Source: Glossina fuscipes
Lineage: Eukaryota > Arthropoda > Insecta > Diptera > Glossinidae
Direction: 5' to 3'
Length of the DNA: 64,000 nt
Assembly: GCF_014805625.2 (NCBI RefSeq)
Contig: NW_023998414.1
Coordinates: forward strand, 40,304,057 to 40,368,056
Position numbers and translations under genes: made by a program. The notes under the pieces were generated by a model that worked only from the letters and a program-made list of their open reading frames with translations, ran no database searches and was not told the DNA's origin. Shown piece after piece: positions 12,366 to 24,479 of the stretch; positions within the stretch are counted from its first letter, which is position 1, and each line of letters starts with the position of its first letter.

Positions 12366-13509
12366 TATGTTGTATGAAACTGTTTAAATCCAGTAAAATG
12401 CTAATAATTTTATAAATTATTCCTCGGTTTTTTACTTGCTTTTGTGCTTTGTGGGGACACAGCAGTGAAAAGCTGTCAGAAAAGTTTTTCGGTACCGAAA
12501 ATCAATATAATTACCCGAGTTATGTTAGTCGAAGTACTTTAGCATACTTTTGAATCGTTAGAGGCAAAAAGAAAGGAAAACGAAAAAAAATTGAAAAAGT
12601 TGTTTACTGCATAAGTTAACCAGTGTTTTCCATGTATATCTATCTGGCTCTCCTCGGCTGTGCGTTTGTTTTTGTTCTCTGCCTGTCTTTTTGTAACAAC
12701 TGTCAAATTATTTTTTTTATATTTTTTTTGCAAACTCGAATGTTCTTGCTTGGGAAACATTGAATGTTAGAAGAATATTGCAACAAATTTCTATGTTACA
12801 GCTATCTGTACATTGACTATATATTTACAAGATGAACAGAAGCAACTAATACAGCAGCAGATGCTGTTTGTCTTCAGCAATTTTCAACTTGTGCATCATC
12901 GCATTGATAGTTTTATTGTTTTTAACATTACTCGTTATTGGCTGCCTTGCCCAGGTACAAGCAATTGCTGAAAGTAAGGATTTCTTGCACGACTACTTTT
13001 ATGACTTTTTTTCTATTAAATTTTATGCATTTGTTTTACAAACTATCTGTCATTTGCAATGTTAATGTCTTCATTTATTTTTGCAATTCCTTAAAGAAAC
13101 CTTACACACCCCGGACAATAACATAAATATCTTTAAACCCCGATACAAAGTTTTATGCAAATTAACTAAAGACATGTGCTCGGTGAGTGGGAAGGGTTTG
13201 CTGTGAGAAATACTGGTTCGTTTAGTTTATTTGCCAAAATAAGCTGATCTCTGATCTCTTTAGTTAGTTACATAGTAATAAAAGTATTTATTTTGGCCCT
13301 TATTTCCTAACAAGTGTGTGTGTGTGTGTCAACCTTACAAAAAATATTTCCGTTTTAACCTAAATTTCAATGCTATTTCAATTGCTATGACGTCATTAAT
13401 TGGATACCATGCTCTTGTGCTTAATTTTTAGTTATAGTCTTTTGTTGTTGGTGTTGTTTTCGTTTTTCTTTCTTTTTTTTTTTTTTTTTTTTTTTTTGGT
13501 GTTTTTTTC

Positions 13510-13547
<38 letters not shown>

Positions 13548-14100
13548 GCCTTTAGTAACTTTTTCCATTGACTCTAGTGCTTTTATGCTTAGTAGACTTT
13601 TAAATTTAATGCCACTTCGGGCCATTTTACCGAATGAACCCTCTTAGCTCTACCTTCAAGTGCATTCAGCATAAACTAAATGGCTATTTTTGTTGTTATT
13701 CTTTAATGTGCTATTTCCGTTACTTTTGCACATGTTTTATTGCACTTGTTAATGTGGCAAATATTCATCAAAATGTTATGTATATATATATATATATATA
13801 TATAATATATGGCTGCTTTCTCATACGCGAGAATATATATTATAGTGTATCGTTTACCGTCTGTTCACAAATTAAGTCAATTTTTTTTTTTTTTTAAGGA
13901 TTCGTTAAGAAACTAAACGAAAAAAAATGCAAGAATTTTCGGAGCAGAACGGAAATGATATATATCAAATAAATTAGTTAAACCACTTATTGGTTTGATA
14001 TAAGAAAATTGTAAAAAAAAAAAATAAAAATAAAAAGCAATAAAAATAGAGCGAGAAAAATATATTCACTTTAAAACGACGTTTGCGTACCCATTAGACT
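12366..14100. other. Spacer with very long poly(T) tracts
   Basis: The region holds a (GT)n stretch near 13315-13329, two long poly(T) tracts at about 13473-13497 and 13511-13544, and (TA)n at 13781-13803. Lysine-rich minus-strand translation at 13.4-13.6 kb is simply the poly(T) read backwards. No exon is recognisable. Confidence 0.65.
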
Positions 14101-14107
14101 TTTTGTT

Positions 14108-14350
14108 TTGTACCCACGGCCAAAAGATGAGGGGTATACTCGTTTTGTCAAACCCCTCAAAGTATATATCGACCGGTCTATCCGTTTGCCCGCCTATATA
14201 ATCTGTTGTCTGTTGTAAACATGCTCCGGGCCACAAAAATGAGGCTAAGACATCAAATTTGGCAGAAATGTTTCAAGTGATTAGACGCAGGTTGGTTACT
14301 GGTGCCGAATCGGTCAAAGCATCCGCCTATATTGCCACTTTGATCTTAAC
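14108..14350 (+). repeat. Fly dispersed repeat with TACCC...CAAAAGATGAGGGG start
   Basis: It begins TACCCACGGCCAAAAGATGAGGGGTATACT and continues TCAAAGTATATATCG, CTATCCGTTTGCCCGCC, TGTTGTCTGTTGTAAACATG and GGCCACAAAAATG. A partner copy at 30.45-30.66 kb has TACCCACC, ATATATATTCTTGG, GCCGTCTGTCC, TGTCTGTTGTGAAC and GGCCGCAAAAATG in the same order, and 36.7 kb has the start only. Repeats with this wording are widespread in muscoid flies. Confidence 0.55.
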
Positions 14351-14611
14351 TCTTTACATGGGCCGCAGTGTACAACTCAGCTAACGAACTTATCAATCGA
14401 AGATTATATCAACCACGTTTAAGATAAACACTCAGATCTATTGTAGATAAGCTTACTTGATGTACGCATGCATTAAATTTGATGTTTCTGTCAACTTTTT
14501 TACGACATTGGGCGGCAATAATGTTACGGGAGAAGGAAGAAATCGATATGAACGGGCATAAAATATCTAAATTAATTGTATTTATATTATTTTTTTAATA
14601 TAAGCCAATCA

Positions 14612-14790
14612 CACAGGGGATGCTGTTATTTGTGTAACACGAAGAGGGTCAGAAACAAGTGAAGAAAAAGAAAGAGAGATGGTGGCCGCGGCATATATCC
14701 CACCCGCACAACCGGCAAGTGTTATGCCTTTATCGAATGAGCACTCACAGTATTTACCGCTAAAGGAAATTCTACCACACATGAAGTGCC
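14612..14790 (-). repeat. Diverged SINE-like copy (minus orientation)
   Basis: The plus strand shows TTATTTGTGTAACACGA, GTGAAGAAAAAGAAAGAGAG, then CCGGCAAGTGTTATGCCTTT and ATCGAATGAGCACTCAC. The last two blocks match the reverse complement of 33.17-33.23 kb (GCGGTAAGTGTTATGG, CACCGACTGAGCACTCACC) nearly base for base. Confidence 0.55.
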
Positions 14791-15039
14791 AAAAAACCGA
14801 GAGATCGCAGTACTCTTCGTGCGATGAACATTTCCGTAGGTTTTAAAGAAATTGATTGCTAGTAAGTAGATGATTAGAATCATAGATAATTTGCTGCACA
14901 GCAGATGGGCAAAATCGCAGGCCTTGGCTGACCCCGTCCCAAAGTCAACTTGAAGGCAATAATGATATTGATAAGCAACTGACTAGTTGACGAAAAGCTG
15001 GCCCGAATTTTGAGCGGTTTTTTCTTTCATCTTCTGCAG

Positions 15040-15335
15040 AATGCCTTCCAATCATCTAAAACAAGGTCATCTGATCATTCTGAACCATTTTCAACAACAT
15101 TCGTTATTCGTATAAAGTACATCAGTGTATGAAATTTCATCAAAATATTTCAAAAACTGCGTCCTGTAGATTCAACGCAAGAATATCAGGCGGGGAGGCA
15201 GACAGAAGGGCAGACAAACAAGCTTAGCTCGGTATGTTGATAGGTAGGTCTGTTTCAAGTTCTTCTGGATATTGCACACATCCACATAAACTTAATAAAC
15301 TTGTGCGAAGCAAGTAGTGCAGGGCATAATAGGGC
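15040..15335 (-). repeat. Short dispersed repeat, best-preserved copy
   Basis: Landmarks on the plus strand are TTATTCGTATAAAGTAC, GAAATTTCATCAAAATATTT, CAAAAACTGCGTCC, GGCAGACAAACAAGCTTAG, CAAGTTCTTCTGG, TTGCACACATCCACATAAAC and GTGCAGGGCATAA. The segment from CAAGCTTAG to the GCAGGG end matches the reverse complement of 9.78-9.92 kb. Confidence 0.55.
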
Positions 15336-16239
15336 AGCAATACTACCCCATTTGGGCCTATTGAGAGCTTAGGGCAGATTACAGATTTAAGACAACCTTA
15401 CAGATTCAATAAAGTCATCTTATGTAAGTGTTTTTCATCTCCGATGCTCTTAAGTCCCGTAATATATTAATATCCACTGCACTTAAAGATGACCCTGAAA
15501 TGAATGATGAATATCCAAAAATCTCGATAAAAGTACTTCAAAAAATATATATATATATATATATATGTATATGTATATTTATATATATAAAAAATTATCT
15601 CTTCACAAAAATGTATCAATTTCTTTGAAAAACGAATTCAAAGGAATGAAAAAAAAAAAAAAAAAAAAAAATATTACGCAAAACTGCATTGACTCTGACA
15701 TTCAAGCTTAAAAAGAAAAATAAAATAAAAAATTAATAAATATAAAATGCAAAAAAAAAAAAAAAAAAATTTCTTTGACTACTACTGAAGTTTGTTTTTA
15801 AGTAAAACCATTCATGGTCATAAATGCATGCACTGATACTACTACACACAAAAACTCTAAGGATGCTCACAACTGAAAAGATAGTCGAACAGAAGATAAA
15901 ATAAATGGGCAAGAGAAACATCAGAATAAAAGAAACGAAAGGACAAAAAATTTACCAGAGAAACCATATAGACTTCAATATAAGAAGTTAAAAGTTGTCT
16001 GTTGGCTTCTTGCAAACGGCCAAACTGAAAATCAAGAAAAGAAAAAAAATAAAGAAAATAAACAAACAAAAATAATAAACGAAATTGAAACGAATCCTAA
16101 ATGCGCAGCACTGCTAACTAAGTGGCATATATAACATATAAAAATACCAGATTAGTTTCGATTCATTGTTGACGCACTTGTAATGGCCAACTGGTACTGG
16201 CTTTATATTGCATTTTGATAATACCTTTAATTAATCCGT

Positions 16240-16580
16240 TAAAGCCAAACTTGAATCGGATATTTGCTGGGGGTCAACAACAAAGCGCTTTACATTCCTG
16301 TATCGACTATGTGCCGGCATTATATTCCTTACATCATTTCCTATATTGACATAGAGTCGACATTATATCGCTTGGAATTATTAATGAAATTGTTAGTGGC
16401 AGATAACAAAGCAAGGTGGGCGGGGGAAGGTGTGCGTTATATGGCTGATTTTCTTTGAATATTTTCCGATTCTTTGGAAATGATGCCCTTCCAGCTTGAT
16501 CCAAAGAGGTATGCAAAGGGTTTAAGCTTGCCGCTTCCACTTAAGACCGTATTAACTTGGGCGCGCTACACTAGTTAAGA
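16240..16580 (+). other. Codon-like patch, possible decayed coding sequence
   Basis: One plus-strand frame stays open from about 16264 through a single TGA near 16456 to about 16575. It contains segments such as YRLELLMKLLVADNKARWAG before the stop and MMPFQLDPKRYAKGLSLPLP after it. Codon choice looks less random than in the flanks. No domain, splice site or start context was recognised. It could be a relic of a gene or transposon, or chance. Confidence 0.2.
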
Positions 16581-16988
16581 GCCTTATATAGATATACAAA
16601 CGGAGCGATAAACTTAATGTATTCCCATGCTGCAGGAGCGCCTCAGTAAAAATGTTGACCATTGGTTGTATGCAATGCAACAAACATGCTTGCAATTCCT
16701 TTAGTAAGTTAAGCTTGTACAGCTATTAAATGAAAAGTCACAACAAAACTTTTTATATCGCCAAAAAAATAAAAAATGTAAAATATAAAAAAAAAAACAA
16801 AAACAAAAAAAATTCGTAGGAAAAAAGGCAAACTTGTTTTTCTTTGGTGGTGCAAAAGACAGAGCATAAAAAATACTGACGATGTTTGCTTTAGTTTTTT
16901 GTTTATCCAGATTTATGTTTTCCTGTTTGACTGCATTGGCATTAGCAACGACCAGGACAGCGACTGCCATCCATACAATTACAGTCCG

Positions 16989-17031
16989 TACTTTACTTTG
17001 CTTTGCTTTGCTTTGCTTTGCTTGCTCTTGC
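16989..17031. repeat. (CTTTG)n short tandem repeat
   Basis: Six to seven tandem CTTTG-type pentamers ending in TGCTCTTGCTTT. It is followed within 50 bp by a (TA)n tract. Confidence 0.85.
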
Positions 17032-17074
17032 TTTAACTCGTTTCTTTTTTATTTTTTCCAGAGCAGCACATAAT

Positions 17075-17080
17075 TATATA

Positions 17081-17112
<32 letters not shown>
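17075..17112. repeat. (TA)n microsatellite
   Basis: Nearly pure TA repeats after TATATCTATATATA. Confidence 0.9.
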
Positions 17113-17115
<3 letters not shown>

Positions 17116-17119
17116 GCAT

Positions 17120-19640
17120 GTACAATATCTCTCTATCTATCTACATAAAGACATCGAATAATTCTCTTGATTTTCATTATTTTTTTTTATTTTTGCAATT
17201 TTTTCCTTAAGGTTTCTGGTTTTGCTTTTCTCTCTTTGCGGTTATTGTCTTTGAAAAGATGAAAGAAAAAAACAAAAATTTTTAAATTCTCACTCGTGTT
17301 GAGATTCTTTCTTTACACTCTTGCCTCATACTACCAAAAAATTGTTTTCGTTTTTTCCTTTATTTGTCTTCCGTAAACCTCCAGTAGTATACAAAATTTA
17401 TTATTCGGTAAAGTAAAAGCCAAAAGATAGTGGCAAAGGTCCTATCCCATTGCTTCTTTATACTGCTGCTTCGAATAGGAGTTTTTCTCGATTTGAGCTG
17501 GAACCGTCCAAGGATTTATCCATTCATTTATTATTAACATAGATTAAATTTGTGGCATAAGAAATCTATCATCCGCATTTATTGAGTTGAATTCGGTCAT
17601 TTCACTTACATCATTTTGTTTGCAGTGATTTTCGGAAGACATGGGTGCTTAGAATTCGTCTTAAGCGTGAAAAGTTTATTCTTTTGTTTCGCTTTGTTTT
17701 CTTTAGCCGGCATTCATAAGCATCTCTAACTAACTGACTGGCCGGGTATAACATGCTATGTTTTAGTGTTGTTTTGGTCATTTTGTGGTAATATGAGTGT
17801 CATCTACGTGACTTTTGTGCTTATTGTGACTAAAGCAGTAATTTTTGTTTTTTTATTTTTTTTTTATTTTTCTTTTGCCTTTTTTATTCCCTGTTTTTTT
17901 TGTTGTTTTTTTTTTTTTTTGCTTTAAAAGATTTAAAGTGCTTGTTTGACTTTGATTATTAGTGCTTGGCCGTGATTCATATGTATGTGCGTATTTCAAT
18001 GTTGAAGTGAAAGATTTAGTTACTATTAATTAAACCTGTAATCAATGCTGCTGTTTACCGATTACTTTTCGTTTTGCTAATTTTTATTCAAAAGTCAATG
18101 ATAACAAGTCACCATAGGTATGTGTTTTAGTACCGGTTTTCTTACTCAGTTAAACGGTTAATCGATTCAGATAATGTGTAGCATCGCTTAGCTTTCGCAA
18201 TTATTTCAGTTGGCCAAGTTCTAAGGAATCTGCAAGAAAAGTTGATGCTTTCTGTTCTAGTCACATCCTTCATTTTGGCCTTTAATGCGACCAAAGTAAA
18301 CTGAAATAAACATCAATCGCAAATGCGTAAACTAGATGACTAGTTGACTACAGTAACTATTAACCCATCCTTCCGAAGTGAGATTGTTAAGGCAGCCTGA
18401 AGACTGCACTTCCAATTTTAATAGAATAAGAGGTAATGTAAAAATTTTTTTTAATTAGGTTTCATTTTAACGAACTGAAGGGTTGTGTGTGAATATAAAT
18501 TTTTAAATACATTCGACCCAACTACGCTGTCAATGTAATAATATTTAAATTATTATTAAAGTATTCGAGTGGTTCGAATCGACATGGGCCTCATGTCATT
18601 TAGCACACATTAAAGAAGTATGAGAAATTTTTGAGGTTATTGTGTCATTGAACTTGTCAGGGGATGGATTCATTATATAAAATCAATTTGTAGCAGCTTG
18701 TAGCCTAGAATTTTTGAAGCCAGGCGTTGTTCAAATTAAAAGAGTTGTTTTCCATAAACGATTTTCCGGCGGATTAGCTTTATACCGAAAGTGATAATTT
18801 CGCTTATTCGACGAACAGGTGGATCGAAACGAACTCCTCGGGACGACCTCGTTGAGAAAGTTCGCGATAATTTATATGATTGGATGAAAAATTTGCAAGC
18901 CTCTCAAGGCTTGCAAGCTTCACCCAAGACAATTAAGAAATACTAAAGAAATCGAATCGTCTTTCTTAGAAAACCATGGATATCATGAAAGTTTAAGATT
19001 AAACTTTATTTAAAATAAGCTAATACCCTTCTCATATGGATCTTTGAATGGAATTTGATAATTCTGAGCGATTTTCATTCATTAACAAATCTTATATTGC
19101 ACGGTCGCGAGATAATCTCGCTTGCTGTTGTTCCCGATTTCTATGGCACTATTATTGCAACTTTAAGTCAAATTTAAGCATTTTACGCGAACTGCCAAAG
19201 TAAACCCTGATTAAAATTCAATGAACTTTTGGCCATTCACAAATATATCGACAGCAAAAAAGAGTTGTTGCTATAGGGGCAACAAAAAAAACGAACATTT
19301 GGCCATATCGTCTAACTAAACAGCAATGAAAAACAAAAAAAAAAAAACAGAAAAAAAAATTGAAAAAAACCATACATTGCCTCCTCTGCGCGTCTCGTTT
19401 ACAAAGATACACACATGTCTTGTAATTACACAGCGTGAATGTACGGCATGAAAGTATACTTTTGCTCTTTTAAAAACGTCACGATATTGATGAAAATTGT
19501 ACGTGATAGGCAAAAAAAAGCATGAAAAAAGAAAACAATATGCATTGGTGTTCTTTTCGACTACAACTGGAAAATATGGCCATACGGCTTACAAGTTGAC
19601 ACAGCGTACAGAACATAGCTATATTCGCACGACTATATTA
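17120..19640. other. Spacer without recognisable gene
   Basis: A+T-rich with poly(T) near 17909-17920. The less A+T-rich part at 18.55-18.97 kb contains short codon-like fragments (for example SLIRRTGGSKRTPRDDLVEK at about 18808-18867) that vaguely resemble helix-turn-helix transposases. I could not confirm a family. Confidence 0.45.
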
Positions 19641-19854
19641 GGCCGAGTGCAGAAATGCTTACGAGAAAAGAAGTGAGAGAAATACATTCGCTTTCGGGCG
19701 CTTTCGGATTCGTCCTACCCCGTAATTAAATCTAAAGATTTAAAGGGTAACTGCTTAGGATAGAAAATTTCAGATAGGTTTCCGTTACGCATCACGCGCA
19801 AACCGTTTGACGCCGTGCTTGAGGTGCCAGCGGAAACACGAACAGTCTCCTGCC

Positions 19855-19925
19855 GATCGCTATATATATAGGTACTAAACCTCGCTTGATTCGACCTGGC
19901 AGGTAGTCGAGAAGCTGAATAAAGG
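19855..19925 (+). promoter_or_regulatory. Possible TATA box and AATAAA pair, LTR-like
   Basis: CGCTATATATATAGG at about 19857-19872 resembles a TATA box, and AATAAA follows at 19918-19923, about 50 bp downstream. That spacing is typical of a retrotransposon LTR, and the surrounding 19.6-19.95 kb is G+C-elevated. No matching second LTR, TG...CA ends or target duplication were identified, so this stays a weak call. Confidence 0.2.
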
Positions 19926-20115
19926 CGACTTTAGCAAAAGCACACACGAAAACTTCTTTTATTAAACAAAATAATGTAACGTTAATTGTCTTTTGTCATT
20001 TTTACGTTTTCATTCAACTCATTGTGAGATTACGTTCGTACCATTTAATGGTGATAGGAAGGATTTTTTTTTTTTTTTCAAAACATTTACAGGAATTTCC
20101 CAATTCATAATTAAA

Positions 20116-20274
20116 ATGGTTCGTGTTGCGTCCGCTTGCAAAACACGCCTCAAATCTCTCGACTCAATTGACTTTGCCTTCCGCAAATATCCTGCTTATG
20201 CACCCTTTTACAAGCAGATTGCCGGCATCCAACTTCATCGCGGCATTGTTTATGCTAATCCCTCTTTCCGCTAA
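20116..20274 (+). CDS. Exon-like ORF for a 52-residue unknown peptide
   Basis: A good-looking start (TTAAAATGG) opens 52 codons to TAA with balanced composition, unlike the flanks. The peptide is basic and has no cysteine cluster or membrane segment; it contains SLDSIDFAFRKYPAYAPFYK and ends NPSFR. About 25 bp upstream a strong splice-acceptor-like signal is present (a run of 14 T, then CAAAACATTTACAG). It could be the last exon of a gene, a small ORF in a non-coding RNA, or chance. No family was recognised. A 7-bp G+C-rich tandem repeat follows 30 bp after the stop. Confidence 0.3.
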   Translation: MVRVASACKTRLKSLDSIDFAFRKYPAYAPFYKQIAGIQLHRGIVYANPSFR

Positions 20275-20302
20275 ATGCTGCGCTAATTGTTGTTAATCTT
20301 TT

Positions 20303-20331
20303 CGGCAGTCGGCAGCCGGCAGCCGGCAGCC
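20303..20331. repeat. CGGCAGC heptamer tandem repeat
   Basis: Four tandem copies of CGGCAGC (the first reads CGGCAGT). It is a G+C-rich island in A+T-rich DNA, directly after the exon-like ORF at 20116-20274. Confidence 0.85.
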
Positions 20332-21420
20332 CGCAATCGCATGAGGCAGGCAAAGCGGCATGAATTTGTGTTTGGGTTTTCCTTTTTCTTTTTCTTTTCC
20401 TTTCCTCTTTTTTTTTTTTGGATTTTGGTTTATCAGAATGTCGACTAGTTTCCACGGAAACTAAGATAATCAAATATGGGATTTTCATAACAATATTTAA
20501 ATAGAGAGAAAAGCAATAGGAAACGCGGCAACATATTAATAGTTTGTTTACGTTGAGTCCGATTTTCATTTTTTTTGCTGCCCCAAAAGAGGGTTTTCTT
20601 TGAGGCTAGTTCTGTGTAAATACTTTGTCGTGTCTATTATTCGAATTCTATGTTACACATATTTCCGCAACATACACACTTCTCGGACCTACACATATCG
20701 GCTCTCTACCCTCTCAGTAGAAAAATTGTGAAATTATTCGCACACACCTAAGATAACTCTTGAGGGATACGCTTAAGTGTAACGCTGGTACTATCTCGTG
20801 ATGTTCTGCATTTGCGAGACATAACTAATGTATCTTCGGTATCATCACCAGGTTTAGATTATGTTTGATAAATATTAAAAGTTTCGCTGTGTATTTGTTT
20901 TCTTTGCTTTTTGTTGTGATCGATTTTGACGAACGCACTGTTCTATCGCAATCGTTCGGTAGTTCTTAGCTTTAATTGCATAAATACTGTGTTTCTTTGT
21001 CAATAGTGTTAACTGCTGTCGATACTAATAAACAAGCGCATAAGTGGGGTGAACAGAAACAGGCAGAGAGTGAAGAGATGCGAAAATGCTACGTACACCG
21101 CGACATGCATAAACTCCAATAAGAGGTTTATGTAAAACTTTTCAAATGCTCTCCAACTTTATTGTTTTTTCCTTCTTTTGTTCTGTTTTGCTATCTTTTT
21201 TTTTTTTTTTTTTTTTTGTATTCTTGTTTGTAATTTCATCTATAAGAAAAATATTCTTAATAAATAGATGCCAACCATATGTTGCGGAAATATGTGTAAC
21301 ATGGAACAAAAAATTTTGCATACATTTTCAATACGTGCTTGTACGCGTTACAGACAGTTTTTTTTTTTTGTTTTTGGTGGTCTTGTCAACTAACGCCTTT
21401 ACGTGAGAAACAAACGTATA

Positions 21421-21423
21421 TAA

Positions 21424-21454
<31 letters not shown>

Positions 21455-21456
21455 TG
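21421..21456. repeat. (TA)n microsatellite
   Basis: TATA-rich repeat interrupted by TATATGTA units. Confidence 0.85.
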
Positions 21457-21949
21457 TATTCATGTATTTATGTTTATGTTTTTTAATATATATTGCCATT
21501 GACTGCTAGAATATAATGTAAAAATATTTTCCATACAAATATTTTCCAGATACTTTTTAAAACAAACGCAAAATATTTAACGTCAAGAATGACAAGAATT
21601 TAAATAAATTGCTGTCTATATGGTTACTGGTGTTGGCATACTATGCCACGCAAATTTGTATATAATAAAAAGTAAAAAATTATTTTTTTAAATTAATTTT
21701 TAAAAAACAATTTCGTTTTTTTATTACACTTTTTCTTAATATTTAATATATACCCTCCCACTGCTTGTCTACATGCTTGGGCATGAAATAATTGATAGCG
21801 AGCTACTTGCAGTTCGCAACGATTTTCTAGTTGCATCTCTGGCGATTTTTTAACTTTTTAACATAGCGGCAATTTGACGACTTTAATCATTCGAAGCGTG
21901 ATCCGAACTCTATAAAGTGATCCAATCACGGACGGAGTGCGATGCATAA

Positions 21950-21975
21950 GCATCGAGCATCGAGCATCGAGCATC
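21950..21975. repeat. GCATCGA heptamer tandem repeat
   Basis: Just under four tandem copies of GCATCGA starting in GCATAAGCATCGAGCATCGA. It sits in a stretch of non-coding DNA with no gene. Confidence 0.85.
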
Positions 21976-22597
21976 ATGTCAACAATTATAAATTTATCTG
22001 TGATTTCGACATATACCGAAAAGAATGGGTCTTATGAGGCCCTTAAAATGCATGTCTGACCCCATTCGCTTTTCATAATTAGCCGACGTCTACCTATATG
22101 AAGTCAAACTTATTGTTCTGACTCTTGCTGCTCTTGAATAATATCGATCGATGTTCCTTTTCTTTACCAAGTAATTAGACGCTACCGACGATATTCTCGA
22201 GTTCTATATAGTTGCTGTTTACAAAGGAAAACCCGAAACCTCGGAACGGTTCATTTAACCTTGACATCGCAGAAAGATTCTGACAACCTGCATCACTGTA
22301 TAATAATAAGAATTATAGCAATTAAGTAAGACGGATAGCCAAAGATAGCATAAGAACGGAAAGTGGATAGCTGGACGTACGGATAGTGATGCATACAGTT
22401 ACTCCGCCGTGGTATCAAAGAAAAATCTTTGAAGACTATGCTCTTATGTCGTCGACTGGCTAACATAGTTAATACACTTTCGCGTCAAAAATTGAAATAA
22501 ATAAACAAATAAATAAATCTCGCCAGCCTGTGCATATGTAGCGTTTTTTTCTCAATATTTTCAAAATTTGTTCAATTTATGTTTTTTCTTTTTTTTT

Positions 22598-22642
22598 TCT
22601 TTCTTTCTCTCTCTCACTCTCTCACTCTCTCTCTCTCTTCTC
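22598..22642. repeat. CT-rich microsatellite
   Basis: (TTTC)n passing into CTCTCACTCTCTCACTCTCT repeats. Confidence 0.85.
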
Positions 22643-23361
22643 TTACTTCTGCAGCCGACAGTCGTTTTAATTGAAAATCAATTGAACTTTTATGGAGTTT
22701 TTTCTGGTTCTCTTCCTCTCTCAGGCCCTTTTTTATATTCAATTTAGTGCTTCTTCTTTTTTTTAGCATTTTTTTTCCTTACCTCCTTTTTTGTTAAAGT
22801 TTTAAAAACTTTTTTGTTTTTTTGTTTTTTTTTTTTTTTTTTTTTGTTATTTGTACCATTTAACACAACATATGCGTTGGGTTGAAATTTATATATAAAC
22901 ATCAGTAGCATGTACCCGCTACACCTCGTCCACTCAGATGACCAGACAAATGTATTAATAGCTATTTGCAAAAGCATAAATCAATTAAACGTACGCCGCA
23001 CATATAAACTGGAGCCTCAGTGAAAACCGGTCAATAACGAAACCCTTGATTTTTGTTGCTTCGTTGTTTAGCTTTTAAAACAGTTACTATTACTGTTGTT
23101 GCTGTGTCCTTTTTACGTGCAATTGTTTCAATTGTTGGTCATGTCGACGACGAATAAATGCGAGCGTATTTGTGTTCTATCATAAGACTCGTTTTCATTT
23201 CATTGTTTCACATACGGGAGAGGCGTCAATTAATTTGTTAAAAAAACAAAAAGCAAAAACAAAAAAAATAGTAGACAATTTTTTTATGTTGTTATTGTTT
23301 ATTTTTTGGTTTCACATATTGGTTTATACAATTAATTTCATCATAAAAAATATATATGTAT

Positions 23362-23520
23362 GGATGTGCGTGCGTGTGTGTTTGTATGTGTGTGTGTGTG
23401 TGCGCACATATGCATGTACGCATGAATCTACATATATGTAGATGTGTTTATGTATATATGGATATGTATGTATGAATGTATGCATATATGTATATATGTA
23501 TATGTATGTATGTGCGTATA
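23362..23520. repeat. Compound TG / TATG / TGTATA repeat tract
   Basis: (TG)n-rich sequence at about 23365-23402 passes into TATGTATATATGTATATG-type repeats to about 23520. The two open frames here are products of the repeat. Confidence 0.85.
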
Positions 23521-24479
23521 TGAGCGTACAATATTTGATTTCACGTTTTTAATTAAATTCTTTTGGAAATTGAATATAAAAACATTATGTTTACTAGTGA
23601 CTATGTTTTTTTATTGTAATAATAAATGTTACAAACTTATTAAAAAACAAAGCACACGTTATATTCGGCGTAGAACGAATCTTATGGTACTCTCAATTTT
23701 GTTCTATGTCCGTTTTTCAATTAAAAAAAAACAAAAAAAAGTTGGAAAAAAAATATCTCGAAATTGATTATTTAAAAAAATACAAATTTTAATAATAATT
23801 ATGTCACGTCAAGCAAATAACTGAGGTGAAAATGTTTTCTTAATACGTATAGAGTTACATTTTATGTAACATTTTCTATTTATTTCCGTATCGCACGATT
23901 AACGCGTCAGACTATTTGCGAATCAGTTTTGCTATAGTCTGTCCCTTCAGTTATTGCGTGCACTCTTCGGCACCTAACCTACGTTCTATATATTCGCACT
24001 GTTACTACGCTTGAATATGTTGTCTAAAGTATGTGGCTTTGCTAATATGATGTATGGAACGTTATATAGGTTACAGCTCAACACATATGTACTCGAGTTC
24101 AGTTTTGCAAAAAAAAAGACAGTTAACAACATTTCTGCGATATATCTACACCCTCATGTATGTATGTGAGGCCAGTGTTGTTGTTTTTTTTTTATGCAAA
24201 AGCCATCTTGAAAATGTCCCCTATAGGTACACACACGGTCACAGTAGTGCTCAAGGTAGAGAGGGGAAGCAGAAAGACAGCAGTGTTTGTGTAACAATGA
24301 CTTGAACCTGAAACTGTGTGGAGCGGTTGCAAAGATCACCACAGCTAGGTTGCTATATAGGCCGAGCAGTACGGTTGAAGAGCGACTAGTTGTTAGAGTT
24401 TGCTAGACGGTGTACGGGCAAGTCCAGGACGAAGTGGGCGGGAATGGTAGCTGAGTTCTTTGGCTAAAGGTCGGATTAG

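Noticed and set aside
13428..13625. Lysine-rich minus-strand frame
   Set aside because: It is a direct translation of two long poly(T) tracts.
18565..18600. GGTTCGAATCG, like a tRNA B box
   Set aside because: No A box or tRNA fold is found upstream, so it is not a tRNA gene.
18770..18950. Helix-turn-helix transposase-like segment (RRTGGSKRTPRDDLVEKVRD)
   Set aside because: Only one loosely matching segment, no inverted ends, and no catalytic DDE/D block found nearby.
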